A DNA stretch of 64,000 nt from CAVPTL01 sp963708725 (GCA_963708725.1 CAVPTL010000014.1:248001-312000); one strand, 5' to 3'. Positions 26,036 through 34,688 are shown, counted from the first letter of the stretch. Notes: generated from the sequence alone by a model not told the origin. Numbers and translations: made by a program.

Positions 26036-27519
26036 CCGCGCCCCGCTCCGGGGGTGACCATCGCACGATCCTGACGGGCACGATCGCCAACGTGATCGGC
26101 CTGTTGGTGGGCGTGCTGGCGGCATTCGGCGTGCAGGCGCTGCTCGGCCGGGGTCTGCCGTCGGGCGGCCTCGGTGTGGTCACACTCGCTGTCCAGGTCG
26201 CCTTCGTGGCGTCCGCCGGTGGCCGGTTCGGCATGGATATGACCGCCATCCGCCGGGTCGCCATCGACTCGCCGAACGACGACAGCACTCACCTGCGAAG
26301 CCTGATCGATCGGGCCACCGTGATCGCGGTCGTGGCCTCGACGTTACTGGCAATCGTGGTTGCAGCCGCAGCCCTGGCCAGCGACCAGTACCACACCGTG
26401 GCGGTCGCGGCCACTGCGATTCCCGCGATCGCCGCGGCCAACGTCTACCTCGGCGCCAGCCGCGGTTTGCGCTTGATGAAGCCGACGCTGTGGGTGTTTT
26501 GGATCGGCCAGCCTGTGCTGTGGATCGTGGCTGCCGGGGTCGCGATTCTGCTGGGCGGCGGAGTCAATGCGGCCGCCGCGTCCTACACGTTCTCGTGGCT
26601 GGTGGCAGCGATCGCTGCCCGCATCTGGTGGATGCGACTGTCGGCCGGCATGGGCGACGAGCGAGCGACCCGCGACCAGGTGCGCGAGGCGCTTCGCTAT
26701 GGCCTGCCACGGGCTCCGTCGGCGCTCTTTGCCCAGGCCCTGTTTTGGGCCGATCTGTTCGTGCTGGGCCACTACATCCGTGGACAGAAGCTCGATGCCT
26801 ACGCCGCGGCCGGGCGGGTGTCGCAGGTGCTGCTCCTGTTTGTGACCTCCACCAGCCTGATCTTCTCGCCGTTCGCGGCCGAGCTCCATGCCCGCGGTGA
26901 CACCTCGCACCTGGATCGGCTGTTCAAGGATGCGACCCGGTGGGCGGTCGCGGCGACACTGCCGGTGCTGATCATCCTGTTCGTCGCCGCCGACGACGTG
27001 CTGCGGGTGTTCGGAGCCGGGCTGCAGGTGGGATCGACGCCGCTTCGGATCATGCTGGTGGGACAGGCCGTCAACGTGGCGACCGGGAGCGTGGCCGCGG
27101 TCTTGATCATCGTCGGACGCACCGGTCTTGACCTCGTCGACAACATCGTCGCCAACATCGTGTTGGTGGGCGTGGCCCTGCTGCTGGTGTCCCACTACGG
27201 CCCGACTGGGGCGGCGATCGCCTCTGCGATCGCGATCGCCGGCGTCAACCTGGTGCGGGTGTCCCAGGTGTCGCGAAGCGTCAAGATCCAGCCGTTTGCC
27301 CGGTCGCAGCTGCCGTTGCTGGTACCCGCCCTGGCCTGCCTGGGAGTCGCGCTACTCGTGCACTGGCTGACAGCTGACCTCAAGTGGTGGGTAACGCTCC
27401 TGGCGACCGGCGGGTCTGGCATGATCGCCTACGCACTCCTGATCGTGCCGGCGCTCCCAGCGAACGAGCGCATGGTGATCCGGCGGCGACTGCGCGCCGT
27501 CGGCCGTCCCGCCCCGTAG
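26032..27519 (+). CDS. Oligosaccharide flippase (Wzx/MATE-like polysaccharide transporter)
   Basis: 495 residues with about 12-14 membrane helices. It starts TILTGTIANVIGLLVGVLAAFGVQALLGRGLPSGGLGVVTLAVQV, the entry seen in Wzx-type exporters of the MOP superfamily. Charged loop motifs such as RSLIDRATVIAV, LRYGLPRAPSALFAQALFWADLFVLGHY and GRVSQVLLLFVTSTSLIFSPFAAELHARGD are typical. It should flip a polyprenyl-linked oligosaccharide to the outer face. It is the second gene of the sulfoquinovose operon. Confidence 0.88.
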   Translation: MTAPRSGGDHRTILTGTIANVIGLLVGVLAAFGVQALLGRGLPSGGLGVVTLAVQVAFVASAGGRFGMDMTAIRRVAIDSPNDDSTHLRSLIDRATVIAVVASTLLAIVVAAAALASDQYHTVAVAATAIPAIAAANVYLGASRGLRLMKPTLWVFWIGQPVLWIVAAGVAILLGGGVNAAAASYTFSWLVAAIAARIWWMRLSAGMGDERATRDQVREALRYGLPRAPSALFAQALFWADLFVLGHYIRGQKLDAYAAAGRVSQVLLLFVTSTSLIFSPFAAELHARGDTSHLDRLFKDATRWAVAATLPVLIILFVAADDVLRVFGAGLQVGSTPLRIMLVGQAVNVATGSVAAVLIIVGRTGLDLVDNIVANIVLVGVALLLVSHYGPTGAAIASAIAIAGVNLVRVSQVSRSVKIQPFARSQLPLLVPALACLGVALLVHWLTADLKWWVTLLATGGSGMIAYALLIVPALPANERMVIRRRLRAVGRPAP

Positions 27520-27560
27520 TATCTGCCACAACCATTTCTCGAACTCTGGAGCACTAGAAC

Positions 27561-28736
27561 ATGCGCGTACTGATCCTCGGTGGCGACGGTTACCTCGGTT
27601 GGCCCACCGCAATGCGATTTTCCGGCAAGGGCCACGACGTCGCCGTCGTCGATAACTTCAACCGCCGGCGGTGGGTCGAAGGGCAGGGCAGCGACTCGCT
27701 GACGCCCATCGCATCGCTGACCGAGCGCGCCGAGGCCTGGCGCGAAGTGTCAGGCAAGACGATCGATGTCCACGTTGGCGATATCGCCGAGGGCACCTTC
27801 GTGGCCGACATCGTGCGCGCCTACGGTCCCGACACGATCATCCACTACGGCGAGCAGCCGTCCGCCCCGTGGTCGATGCAGTCGATCGACAACGCCGTCG
27901 AGACGCAGCAGGGCAACGTGATCGGCTCGCTGAAGCTGCTGTGGGCGATGCGTGAGTACACCCCCAACGCGCATCTGATCAAGCTCGGCACGATGGGCGA
28001 GTACGGCACGCCGAACATCGACATCGAAGAAGGCTTCATCGAGATCGAGCACAACGGCCGCCGCGACGTACTGCCGTTCCCCAAGGTTCCGGGCTCGCTC
28101 TACCACCTGTCCAAGGTGCACGACTCGCACAACCTGCACTTCGGCTGCCGGGTCTGGGGCCTGCGCGCCACCGACCTCAACCAGGGTGTGGTGTACGGGA
28201 TCGAGACTCCCGAGACCAAGCTGGACGAGCGACTCCTGACCCGGTTCGACTACGACGAGTCGTTCGGCACGGCACTCAACCGGTTCTGTGTCCAGGCCGT
28301 CATCGGCCACCCGCTGACGGTGTACGGCAACGGCAGCCAGACCCGTGGATTCCTGAACATCGTCGACACCCTCCAGTGTGTCGAGCTGACCGCCGACAAT
28401 CCGGCCGGAGCGGGCGAGTACCGCGTGTTCAACCAGTTCACCGAGGTGTTCACCGTGGCCGATCTGGCCGAGAAGGTGCGACACGCCGGCGGTGAGGTGG
28501 GGATCGAGGTACAGGTGCAGAATCTCACCAACCCGCGGTTCGAGGCCGAGGATCACTACTACAACCCGACCCACACCGGGCTGCCCTCGCTGGGACTCAA
28601 GCCGACGCTCCTGAGCGAGACGCTGATCGAATCGACCCTGGGCGTGATCGACCGCTACAAGTCGCGGGTCGTCTCCAGTGTGATCGATCCGAGCACCCAG
28701 TGGCGCGCACCGCTGGCGGGTCAGCCGGCGCGGTAA
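27561..28736 (+). CDS. sqdB: UDP-sulfoquinovose synthase (SqdB/SQD1/Agl3 family)
   Basis: SqdB joins sulfite to UDP-glucose to give UDP-sulfoquinovose, using NAD. The 391-residue protein carries the specific family signatures: VLILGGDGYLGWPTAMRF, VVDNFNRRRW, IIHYGEQPSAPWSM, LIKLGTMGEYGTPNIDIEEG (Thr144), and GSLYHLSKVHDSHNLHFGC (Tyr181, Lys185), then LRATDLNQGVVYG. The Thr-Tyr-Lys triad falls almost at the positions known from plant SQD1. SD CTGGAG precedes ATG 27561. Sulfoquinovose goes into sulfolipid in phototrophs and some others, and into archaeal S-layer glycans through Agl3. A flippase and GT2 in the same operon point to a glycan or an unusual glycolipid here. Confidence 0.93.
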   Translation: MRVLILGGDGYLGWPTAMRFSGKGHDVAVVDNFNRRRWVEGQGSDSLTPIASLTERAEAWREVSGKTIDVHVGDIAEGTFVADIVRAYGPDTIIHYGEQPSAPWSMQSIDNAVETQQGNVIGSLKLLWAMREYTPNAHLIKLGTMGEYGTPNIDIEEGFIEIEHNGRRDVLPFPKVPGSLYHLSKVHDSHNLHFGCRVWGLRATDLNQGVVYGIETPETKLDERLLTRFDYDESFGTALNRFCVQAVIGHPLTVYGNGSQTRGFLNIVDTLQCVELTADNPAGAGEYRVFNQFTEVFTVADLAEKVRHAGGEVGIEVQVQNLTNPRFEAEDHYYNPTHTGLPSLGLKPTLLSETLIESTLGVIDRYKSRVVSSVIDPSTQWRAPLAGQPAR

Positions 28737-28740
28737 CTCA

Positions 28741-29793
28741 GTGGGTCTGACACCACTACGATGGCTCGGCCTCATCGCGGCGATCGTCTTCGCCGTGCTC
28801 TCGATCCGGTCATACCGCCAGGGCAAGATCGGCAACGGCGACCTGCTGGTGCGGCTGGTCGTGTTCGTGCTCCCGCTGCTGGTGCTCTCGGCAGTGCCGG
28901 GTGCGCTCAGCTGGGTCTTCGACGACCTCTCGTTCCGGAAGGGCGGTGGGCGCCAGATCATCGGCGCAACCGTGATCGCGGTCGGCGTGCTCTACCTGTT
29001 CACGTTCGCGCTTGCGGGACGCAACGAGCGGGTGCGGCGTGACCTCACCCGGCTGATCGAGAACCTGGCGCTCGAGCAGTTCCGCGGGACCGGCCACCCC
29101 GAGCTGTTCGCCGAGGGCGTGGCCGTGGTGGTGCCGGCCTACAACGAGGCCGACAACATCGAGCACGTGCTCGGCGCCCTGCCCGCTGAGGTCTGCGGCA
29201 AAGCGCTGCACGTGATCGTGATCGACGACGGCTCCTCCGACAACACCACCGACCGGGCGCGCCAGGCTGGCGCCGCGGCGGTGCGGCTGCCATTGAACCG
29301 GGGCCAGGGCGCGGCGCTTCGCACCGGATACCGGTTGGCCTTGATCACGGGGGCCGAGATCGTGGTGACGATGGACGCCGACGGGCAGCACCAGCCCTCC
29401 GAGCTGTCGCGTCTGGTCGCGCCGATCGTGGCGGGCGAGGCCGACGTCGTCAACGGCTCCCGCGTGCTGGGCGATGCCGACCCCTCACACGCAGCCCGTG
29501 AGATGGGCATCAAGCTGTTTGCACAGCTGTTGTCGCTCTTGACATGGAGCCGGATCACCGATCCGGCCTGCGGCTATCGCGCGGTGCGCACCGAGGCGCT
29601 GCGAGAGCTCGAGTTCCGGCAGGATCAGTTCCACAACTCGGAGTTCATCGTCGAGGCGTCCAAGAAGAAGCTGGTCATGGTCGAAGTACCGGTGACGGTG
29701 GCCCGACGGCTCTCCGGCACGTCGAAGAAGCCTGCGCACTTCCGGTACGGGATGGGCTTCGCCAACGCGCTGGTGCGAGCGTGGCTCAGGTAG
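28741..29793 (+). CDS. DUF2304-like membrane domain fused to a GT2 glycosyltransferase
   Basis: 350 residues. The first 105 carry three membrane helices (LRWLGLIAAIVFAVLSIRSYRQGKI, LLVRLVVFVLPLLVLSAV, IIGATVIAVGVLYLFTFAL), the DUF2304 pattern. A GT-A domain follows: VAVVVPAYNEADNIEHVLGAL, VIVIDDGSSDNTTDRA, NRGQGAALRTGYRLAL, VVTMDADGQHQPSEL (DXD), RITDPACGYRAVR and FIVEASKKKLVMVEVPV. It resembles enzymes that put a first sugar on polyprenyl or glycerolipid carriers. GTG 28741 is only 4 bases after sqdB, so it is a candidate to use UDP-sulfoquinovose. Confidence 0.88.
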   Translation: MGLTPLRWLGLIAAIVFAVLSIRSYRQGKIGNGDLLVRLVVFVLPLLVLSAVPGALSWVFDDLSFRKGGGRQIIGATVIAVGVLYLFTFALAGRNERVRRDLTRLIENLALEQFRGTGHPELFAEGVAVVVPAYNEADNIEHVLGALPAEVCGKALHVIVIDDGSSDNTTDRARQAGAAAVRLPLNRGQGAALRTGYRLALITGAEIVVTMDADGQHQPSELSRLVAPIVAGEADVVNGSRVLGDADPSHAAREMGIKLFAQLLSLLTWSRITDPACGYRAVRTEALRELEFRQDQFHNSEFIVEASKKKLVMVEVPVTVARRLSGTSKKPAHFRYGMGFANALVRAWLR

Positions 29794-30716
29794 CTCGCGG
29801 CCCTGTCGCCCACTGGGACGACGCACGCTCGCGGCTCAGGGACGACGGCTACCTCGAGGCGCACTGGAGCGACCTGGGACGAGCATGCGGGAGCCAGACC
29901 GTCGGCGTGAAGCGGCTGCGGATGGAGCCCGGGGGTATGCCGACGCCTCCCCACGTCCACGGCGCCGAGGAGGAGATCGGCTATGTGCTGGCGGGGTCGG
30001 GCCTGTCGTGGCAGAACGGCGAGACCTTCGAGATCCGCCCGGGGGACTGTGTCGTGCACGTCGCGAACACCAGGGCGCATACGCTGCGGGCCGGCGACGA
30101 CGGCCTCGATGTGCTGATGTTCGGCCAGCGGGTGCCGGTCGAGCTGTGCAACCTCCCCACCGCTGAGACCGGCTGGCTCGGCCCGCGCTGGGTCTCCACG
30201 GCAGGCCCGAGCCCGTGGCGCGCCGCCTTTCCCGCCGGTCCGCCCGAGTTCCCCGAGCCGAGCGCGCGACCGGGCCGGATCGTGAACCTCGACGACGTCG
30301 CCGAGCGCGACGACCAGCGCATCACCGTCGGTCGCAAGCTGCGGCGGCTCTCGCAGGAGGCTGGGTCGGTGACCACCGGGTTGACGCACTGCCGAGTGAC
30401 CCCGGGCAAGCTCAACGCCCCGCCGCACTGCCACTCGGCCGAGGAGGAGCTGTTCATCGTGCTCGGCGGTGACGGCACGGTGCTCCTGGGTGACGACGAG
30501 ATCCCCGTGCGGGCCGGAAGCCTCGTCTCGCGGCCGGCGGGCACGGGCGTTGCCCATGCGTTTCGCGGCGGCGACGCCGGGCTCGAGCTCCTGATCTACG
30601 GCACCCATGACACGCGCGACATCTGTTACTACCCGCGATCGGGCAAGATCAGCCTGCGTGGTATCGGGATCGTCGGCCGGATGGAACCGGCCGGCTTCTG
30701 GGACGAGGAGGAGTGA
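29781..30716 (+). CDS. Double-cupin domain protein
   Basis: 311 residues with two cupin barrels. First: GMPTPPHVHGAEEEIGYVLAGSG, then GDCVVHVANTRAHTLRAG. Second: KLNAPPHCHSAEEELFIVLGGDG, then VSRPAGTGVAHAFRGG. Each has the HxH...E...H metal set. It ends LRGIGIVGRMEPAGFWDEEE. Double cupins can be dioxygenases, isomerases or binding proteins; nothing here fixes the reaction. GTG 29781 overlaps the GT2 stop by 13 bases. Its position as last gene of the SqdB operon suggests a sugar-related job. Confidence 0.82.
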   Translation: MAQVARGPVAHWDDARSRLRDDGYLEAHWSDLGRACGSQTVGVKRLRMEPGGMPTPPHVHGAEEEIGYVLAGSGLSWQNGETFEIRPGDCVVHVANTRAHTLRAGDDGLDVLMFGQRVPVELCNLPTAETGWLGPRWVSTAGPSPWRAAFPAGPPEFPEPSARPGRIVNLDDVAERDDQRITVGRKLRRLSQEAGSVTTGLTHCRVTPGKLNAPPHCHSAEEELFIVLGGDGTVLLGDDEIPVRAGSLVSRPAGTGVAHAFRGGDAGLELLIYGTHDTRDICYYPRSGKISLRGIGIVGRMEPAGFWDEEE

Positions 30717-30723
30717 CCGCCGG

Positions 30724-31635
30724 TCAGCCGGTGAAGTACTCCCAGGTCGCGCGCAGGCCATCGCCAAGCTCCACCTGGGGGCGGTATCCGAGCCGATCGA
30801 ACGCCTTGTCGACCAGCGAGTAGTTGCGCTGGATCTCCCCCGCCCGCGGCGGCTCCCGCCGCACCCTGGGCTCGCGTCCGGACACCTCACCCAGCTTCGC
30901 CAGCAGATCGTTGAGACTGGTCTCGACGCCGCTTGCCAACTGGAACACCTCGCCGCCGACGCCAGGTGTCTCCGCCGCACGTACCAGGCCGTCGGCAAGG
31001 TCGGTGACGAACACGAAGTCGCGGGTCTGAGTGCCGTCGCCGTACACCACCAGCTCCTCGTCGGCGAGGATCCGCCGGATGAAGAGCGGGATGACGTTGC
31101 CCTTATGGGCCGAGCGGGGACCAAACGCGTTCGAGAACCGCACCGCCACCGCGTCGAGACCGTAGGCGCCGTGAAACGCCGAGCAGTAGGCCTCACCAAC
31201 CGCCTTTGAGGCTCCGTAGGGCGACAGTGGCGCGGTCGGCTTTTCCTCGCTGGCTGGGTAGGCACCCGCGCCCAGCGGAGCGTTGGACGACGAGAACACG
31301 AACCGCGGCACGCCGGCGGTGCGCGCCGCCCACAGCGCGGTGACCGTCCCCCGTGCGTTGACGTCAAAGTTCGCCAGCGGATCCTCGACCGACTCGATCA
31401 CGCCAGCGCCTGCGGCGAGGTGAAACATTGCGTCGCAACCCTTAGCGGCCGCCACCAAGGCGTCCAGATCGCGCACGTCACCCTGGACGATCTCGGCCCC
31501 TGTGCCCTCGAGCAGGCCGGAGCCCGCGCTGGAAAGGTCGTCGAACACCCGCACCGAGTATCCCCGCTCGGCCAGCAGCCTGACCAACGTCGATCCAATG
31601 AATCCGGCGCCGCCGGTAACAAGCGCTTGGCTCAC
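30724..31635 (-). CDS. NAD-dependent sugar-nucleotide epimerase/dehydratase
   Basis: Extended SDR of 303 residues: ALVTGGAGFIGSTLVRLLAERG (NAD loop), FDDLSSAG, VQGDVRDLDAL, FHLAAGAGVIESVEDP, FVFSSSNAPLG, SPYGASKAVGEAY (YxxxK), VAVRFSNAFGPRS, and VYGDGTQTRDFVFVTDLADGLVRA. This is the UDP-glucose 4-epimerase-like group, so a UDP-hexose 4-epimerase is the best guess. GTG 31635 overlaps the stop of the small upstream gene (GTGA). It converges on the cupin gene 8 bases away. Confidence 0.9.
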   Translation of the reverse strand: MSQALVTGGAGFIGSTLVRLLAERGYSVRVFDDLSSAGSGLLEGTGAEIVQGDVRDLDALVAAAKGCDAMFHLAAGAGVIESVEDPLANFDVNARGTVTALWAARTAGVPRFVFSSSNAPLGAGAYPASEEKPTAPLSPYGASKAVGEAYCSAFHGAYGLDAVAVRFSNAFGPRSAHKGNVIPLFIRRILADEELVVYGDGTQTRDFVFVTDLADGLVRAAETPGVGGEVFQLASGVETSLNDLLAKLGEVSGREPRVRREPPRAGEIQRNYSLVDKAFDRLGYRPQVELGDGLRATWEYFTG

Positions 31636-31835
31636 TTACCACCTCCATCGTGTTCACGGTCATACTCCCAGCAGGGCGCTTTCTCGAATGCGCTCAGGCC
31701 GTCACGACCATCATGCGCGTCCGGGTGCCGTCCGCGTCGCAGTCGCGGCGCCGCCACCGCGATCATGCCGCCCACGAGCGTTCCGAACGCGAAGGTACGA
31801 GCAGCTGCGCCACGCTTCTTCTGCGGAGAGCTCAT
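31632..31835 (-). CDS. Small membrane-associated protein, unknown
   Basis: 67 residues: SSPQKKRGAAARTFAFGTLVGGMIAVAAPRLRRGRHPDAH, then a polar, acidic end (DGLSAFEKAPCWEYDREHDG). There is one hydrophobic helix flanked by basic residues. It is locked into an operon by 4-base overlaps on both sides: ATGA with the B-box-like gene before it and GTGA with the epimerase after it. That is strong evidence that it is translated. No family recognised. Confidence 0.75.
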   Translation of the reverse strand: MSSPQKKRGAAARTFAFGTLVGGMIAVAAPRLRRGRHPDAHDGRDGLSAFEKAPCWEYDREHDGGGK

Positions 31836-32335
31836 GTGGTCTCGCGATAGGCGATGAAGCCGGCCAGCAGCAGCCCCAATACCTGGACGTACAGCCGTGG
31901 ATTCCCGCCGATGTGCGCGGCAATCACGATCGCCGCGCAGATATACGACCACGCCGCGCCCGAAGCGGCGATCCAGCCGGTCGAGGTGGCGCGGTAGTAC
32001 CCGCTGAAGCGAAGCGTCACGCGACCCACGGCCAAGCCCACGATATAGGCGACGATCAACGTGAAGAATCCGAGCCCCTGGTAGCCGGCGTAGGCGAGCA
32101 GCACGCCGATACCAGAGCCGGCCAGGAAGGCCGCGCCCGCCGCCTTGGCCGCCTTGTCGGGCCGCAACGTGACCCGCGCCGAGCGGGGCTGGCGGGCGCA
32201 GTCGCGACATTTGATGCCCACGGGTGCCATCACCATGCAGTCGGGGCAGATCGGCTTTCCGCAATTCGAACACGACACCGCCGTTTCGACCTTCGGATGG
32301 TTGACGCAATACGTGGGAGTGGCGGTCTGGGACAC
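31832..32335 (-). CDS. B-box-type zinc-finger membrane protein
   Basis: 167 residues from GTG 32335. The N-terminus carries a B-box/treble-clef zinc motif: CVNHPKVETAVSCSNCGKPICPDCMV ... IKCRDCARQ (Cys and His ligands evenly spaced). After a basic linker come about four membrane helices (AAFLAGSGIGVLLAYAGYQ, FFTLIVAYIVGLAVG, WSYICAAIVIAAHIGG, YVQVLGLLLAGFIAYR). The zinc finger probably lies in the cytoplasm and binds a protein partner. TACACT lies 8 bases before the GTG. It heads the operon with the small protein and the epimerase. Confidence 0.83.
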   Translation of the reverse strand: MSQTATPTYCVNHPKVETAVSCSNCGKPICPDCMVMAPVGIKCRDCARQPRSARVTLRPDKAAKAAGAAFLAGSGIGVLLAYAGYQGLGFFTLIVAYIVGLAVGRVTLRFSGYYRATSTGWIAASGAAWSYICAAIVIAAHIGGNPRLYVQVLGLLLAGFIAYRETT

Positions 32336-32437
32336 CTGTCGCGAGTGTAACACCGGCTCGCCCGGACTCCCCACGCGGTACGGCTCCCGTATTCTCCCTG
32401 GCCGAATGACCTGTCGGCATCCACGAGCCCCACGACC

Positions 32438-33361
32438 GTGACCCGCCAACCCTCCGGCCTGCTGGTGATCTCACCGGAGGTGCAGCGGGCGCTGACCCGA
32501 GCCGATCCGGTGGTGGGACTCGAGTCGTCGCTGATCGCCCACAGCCTCCCGCCCACAGCCGGGCCGGATGTCGCCCGCGAATGCGAGCAGCGGGTGAGAG
32601 ACGGCGGCGCGATACCGGCCACGATCGCGGTCATCGACGGTCAGATCACGGTTGGAATCGACGGTGATCAGATGGATCGGCTCGCGGTCGAAGACGAGGT
32701 GCGCAAGGTTGGACCGCGTGACCTCGGACCGGCCACCATCTCGCACCTGTGCGGCGCGACCACCGTCGCAGGGACGATGGCGGTGTGCCGGGTCGCGGGC
32801 ATCCACTTCATGGCCACCGCCGGAATCGGTGGCGCGCACCGCGGCTGGGCCACCTCCGGGGACGTCTCGGCCGACATCCTGGAGCTCGGCACCTCGCCCG
32901 TATGCGTGGTCTGCTCGGGTGCCCGGTCGTTCCTCGATACGGCGGCCACGCTCGAGCTGCTCGAAACCTATGGGGTGCCCGTGATCGGGTACGGCATCGA
33001 CCACTTCCCGCTGTACTACGCGCGCTCGAGTGGCCTGCCGCTGGTCGACCGCGCCGACGACCCCGCCACCCTTGCGGCTGCCACGGCGGCCCACTGGGCG
33101 CTGTCACGCTCCTCGGCCGTCGTGGTCGCAAACGCCATCGCAGCAGACGCCGCGCTGCCGGCCGAAGAGCTCGAGCCGCTGATCGACGATGCAATGGCGG
33201 CCGCGGGCACTGCGGGCGTCGACGGGATCGACCTCACACCGTTTCTCTTGCAGCGCCTTCATCTCGAGACCGGCGGCCGCACGCTCGCGGCACACCGCCG
33301 CCTGGTGGGCGACAACTCCGAGCTCGCCGGCGCGATCGCCAAGGCCTACTACGCACGCTGA
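32438..33361 (+). CDS. psuG: Pseudouridine-5'-phosphate glycosidase homologue with Lys-to-Arg at the Schiff-base position
   Basis: PsuG splits pseudouridine 5'-phosphate into uracil and ribose 5-phosphate. The 307-residue protein is unmistakable: PVVGLESSLIAHSLPP (catalytic Glu29), GGAIPATIAVIDGQITVGI, VRKVGPRDL (Lys90), CGATTVAGTM, FMATAGIGGAHRG, GDVSADILEL (metal Asp142), and TPFLLQRLHLETGG. In E. coli PsuG the lysine in VCAGAKS (Lys166) forms the imine with ribose 5-phosphate. Here the motif reads VCSGARS, with Arg163 (codon CGG). No psuK kinase is adjacent. Activity is therefore uncertain. Confidence 0.9.
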   Translation: MTRQPSGLLVISPEVQRALTRADPVVGLESSLIAHSLPPTAGPDVARECEQRVRDGGAIPATIAVIDGQITVGIDGDQMDRLAVEDEVRKVGPRDLGPATISHLCGATTVAGTMAVCRVAGIHFMATAGIGGAHRGWATSGDVSADILELGTSPVCVVCSGARSFLDTAATLELLETYGVPVIGYGIDHFPLYYARSSGLPLVDRADDPATLAAATAAHWALSRSSAVVVANAIAADAALPAEELEPLIDDAMAAAGTAGVDGIDLTPFLLQRLHLETGGRTLAAHRRLVGDNSELAGAIAKAYYAR

Positions 33362-33365
33362 TGCG

Positions 33366-34646
33366 TCAGCCGCGCGGCTTGAGCGAGTACAGACGCCCGA
33401 AGCCCACCACGATCAGCCTGCCGGCAGCTGCGATCGCCGTCGAGTACTTGCCGTCGTGAAACTGCCACACGAGCTGACCGCTGCCGGGGTTGTACCCATA
33501 GGCGTGGCCCGGCACGCTGCCGCTGGCTCCGCGATCGGAGACGTACACCAACGGCCCGATCACAACCGGCGACGACAACGTGTTGTACGGCAGCTGATGC
33601 CGCCACAGCTCGACTCCGGTGCGGGCGTTGAGGGCGACGAACGTGCCCAGTGACGAGGTGGCGAACACGCGACCGTCGGCGACGGCAGGCGATCCATACG
33701 CCCAGCCCGGCAGCGTCGTCGACCACGCCTCCTCGCCGTTGCTCGCGTCAAACGAATAGACCTTGCCATCGGTGTTGCCGACGTACACCCGGCCGTAGGC
33801 CACCGCCGGAGTCGAGTAGAAGCCCCCCGAGCGATACCCGCTCGAGAGCCCGGCGGTCTGTTTTCGCCAGATCAGCCGCCCCGAGGACGCATCAAGGCAA
33901 TACATCACCCCGGCGTAGTCACCGAAATAGAGCCGTCCATCCACCAGGGCGGGGCCGTGCTTGACCGCGCCCGACGTCGCGTACGTCCACAGCACGTGAC
34001 CGGTCTGCGCCGACACGGCGACCATCGCGCCGGAGAGCTTGCCGATGTAGACGACGCCGTGCCACACCGCCGGTGAGCCCTCGAGTGCGCTCGTGGTCCG
34101 GAGTTTCCAGGCGAGGCTGCCATCGCTGCGACGGAGCGCGTCGAGCCCCGAGCCGGCGGGCATGTAGACGAACTTGCCGCCGATGGCCGGAGAGCCGAGC
34201 GCGGGGAGGCTCGATCCCGCGCGCAGGTGCTTTCGCCACAGCACCCGCCCCGTAAACACGTTGTAGGCGGTGGCGGTTCCCGCATCAGAGAGCTCGTAGA
34301 GAACGCCGTCGGCGTAGGTGGGCGGGTACTCGAGCAGGCCACCGCCGATCTTCGACCAACTGGTCTTATATGGCGGACGGATGGTGGACAGATCGGTGGC
34401 GTCGCGCGTGCGTGACAGCGTGCGGCCGTAGAACGGCCACGGCTCCCCAAAGTCCGGCCCCTTCTTGACGGTCGTGGTCGGCGGTGGTGGTGGCGGCGGG
34501 TCGGCGGTGGTGGTGAACGGGACAGCATCGCCGTTTCGCACGTCGCCCACCCGCTGGGTCGCGAAGTGGTAGCCCACGGCTGCGGCCACGATGCCCACCA
34601 CGAGCACTGAAGCCCCCGCGATCACCCAGGTACGTCGTCGTCCCAT
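33366..34646 (-). CDS. PQQ-repeat beta-propeller protein, membrane anchored (BamB-like fold)
   Basis: 426 residues: an N-terminal helix (VIAGASVLVVGIVAAAVGYH), a Pro/Thr-rich linker, then six to eight PQQ-like repeats with the W/L-x-x-x-L rhythm: GRVLWRKHLRAGSSLPALGSPA, DGSLAWKLRT, GHVLWTYATSG, GRLIWRKQTAG, EEAWSTTLPG, GVELWRHQLP, GQLVWQFHDG. The domain should lie outside the membrane as a binding or scaffold propeller. No quinoprotein catalytic motif is visible, so enzymatic activity is unlikely. TAGGCT lies 8 bases before the ATG. It is convergent with psuG. Confidence 0.85.
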   Translation of the reverse strand: MGRRRTWVIAGASVLVVGIVAAAVGYHFATQRVGDVRNGDAVPFTTTADPPPPPPPTTTVKKGPDFGEPWPFYGRTLSRTRDATDLSTIRPPYKTSWSKIGGGLLEYPPTYADGVLYELSDAGTATAYNVFTGRVLWRKHLRAGSSLPALGSPAIGGKFVYMPAGSGLDALRRSDGSLAWKLRTTSALEGSPAVWHGVVYIGKLSGAMVAVSAQTGHVLWTYATSGAVKHGPALVDGRLYFGDYAGVMYCLDASSGRLIWRKQTAGLSSGYRSGGFYSTPAVAYGRVYVGNTDGKVYSFDASNGEEAWSTTLPGWAYGSPAVADGRVFATSSLGTFVALNARTGVELWRHQLPYNTLSSPVVIGPLVYVSDRGASGSVPGHAYGYNPGSGQLVWQFHDGKYSTAIAAAGRLIVVGFGRLYSLKPRG

Positions 34647-34688
34647 GGTGGCGGAGCCTAGTCGCAGGGGGTTGGAGAACGGCTGGGA

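Noticed and set aside
29625..31367. A 580-codon minus-strand frame spanning the cupin and epimerase genes
   Set aside because: It runs over parts of three supported genes and encodes no known motif; the overlapping GT2, cupin and epimerase frames have clear domains.
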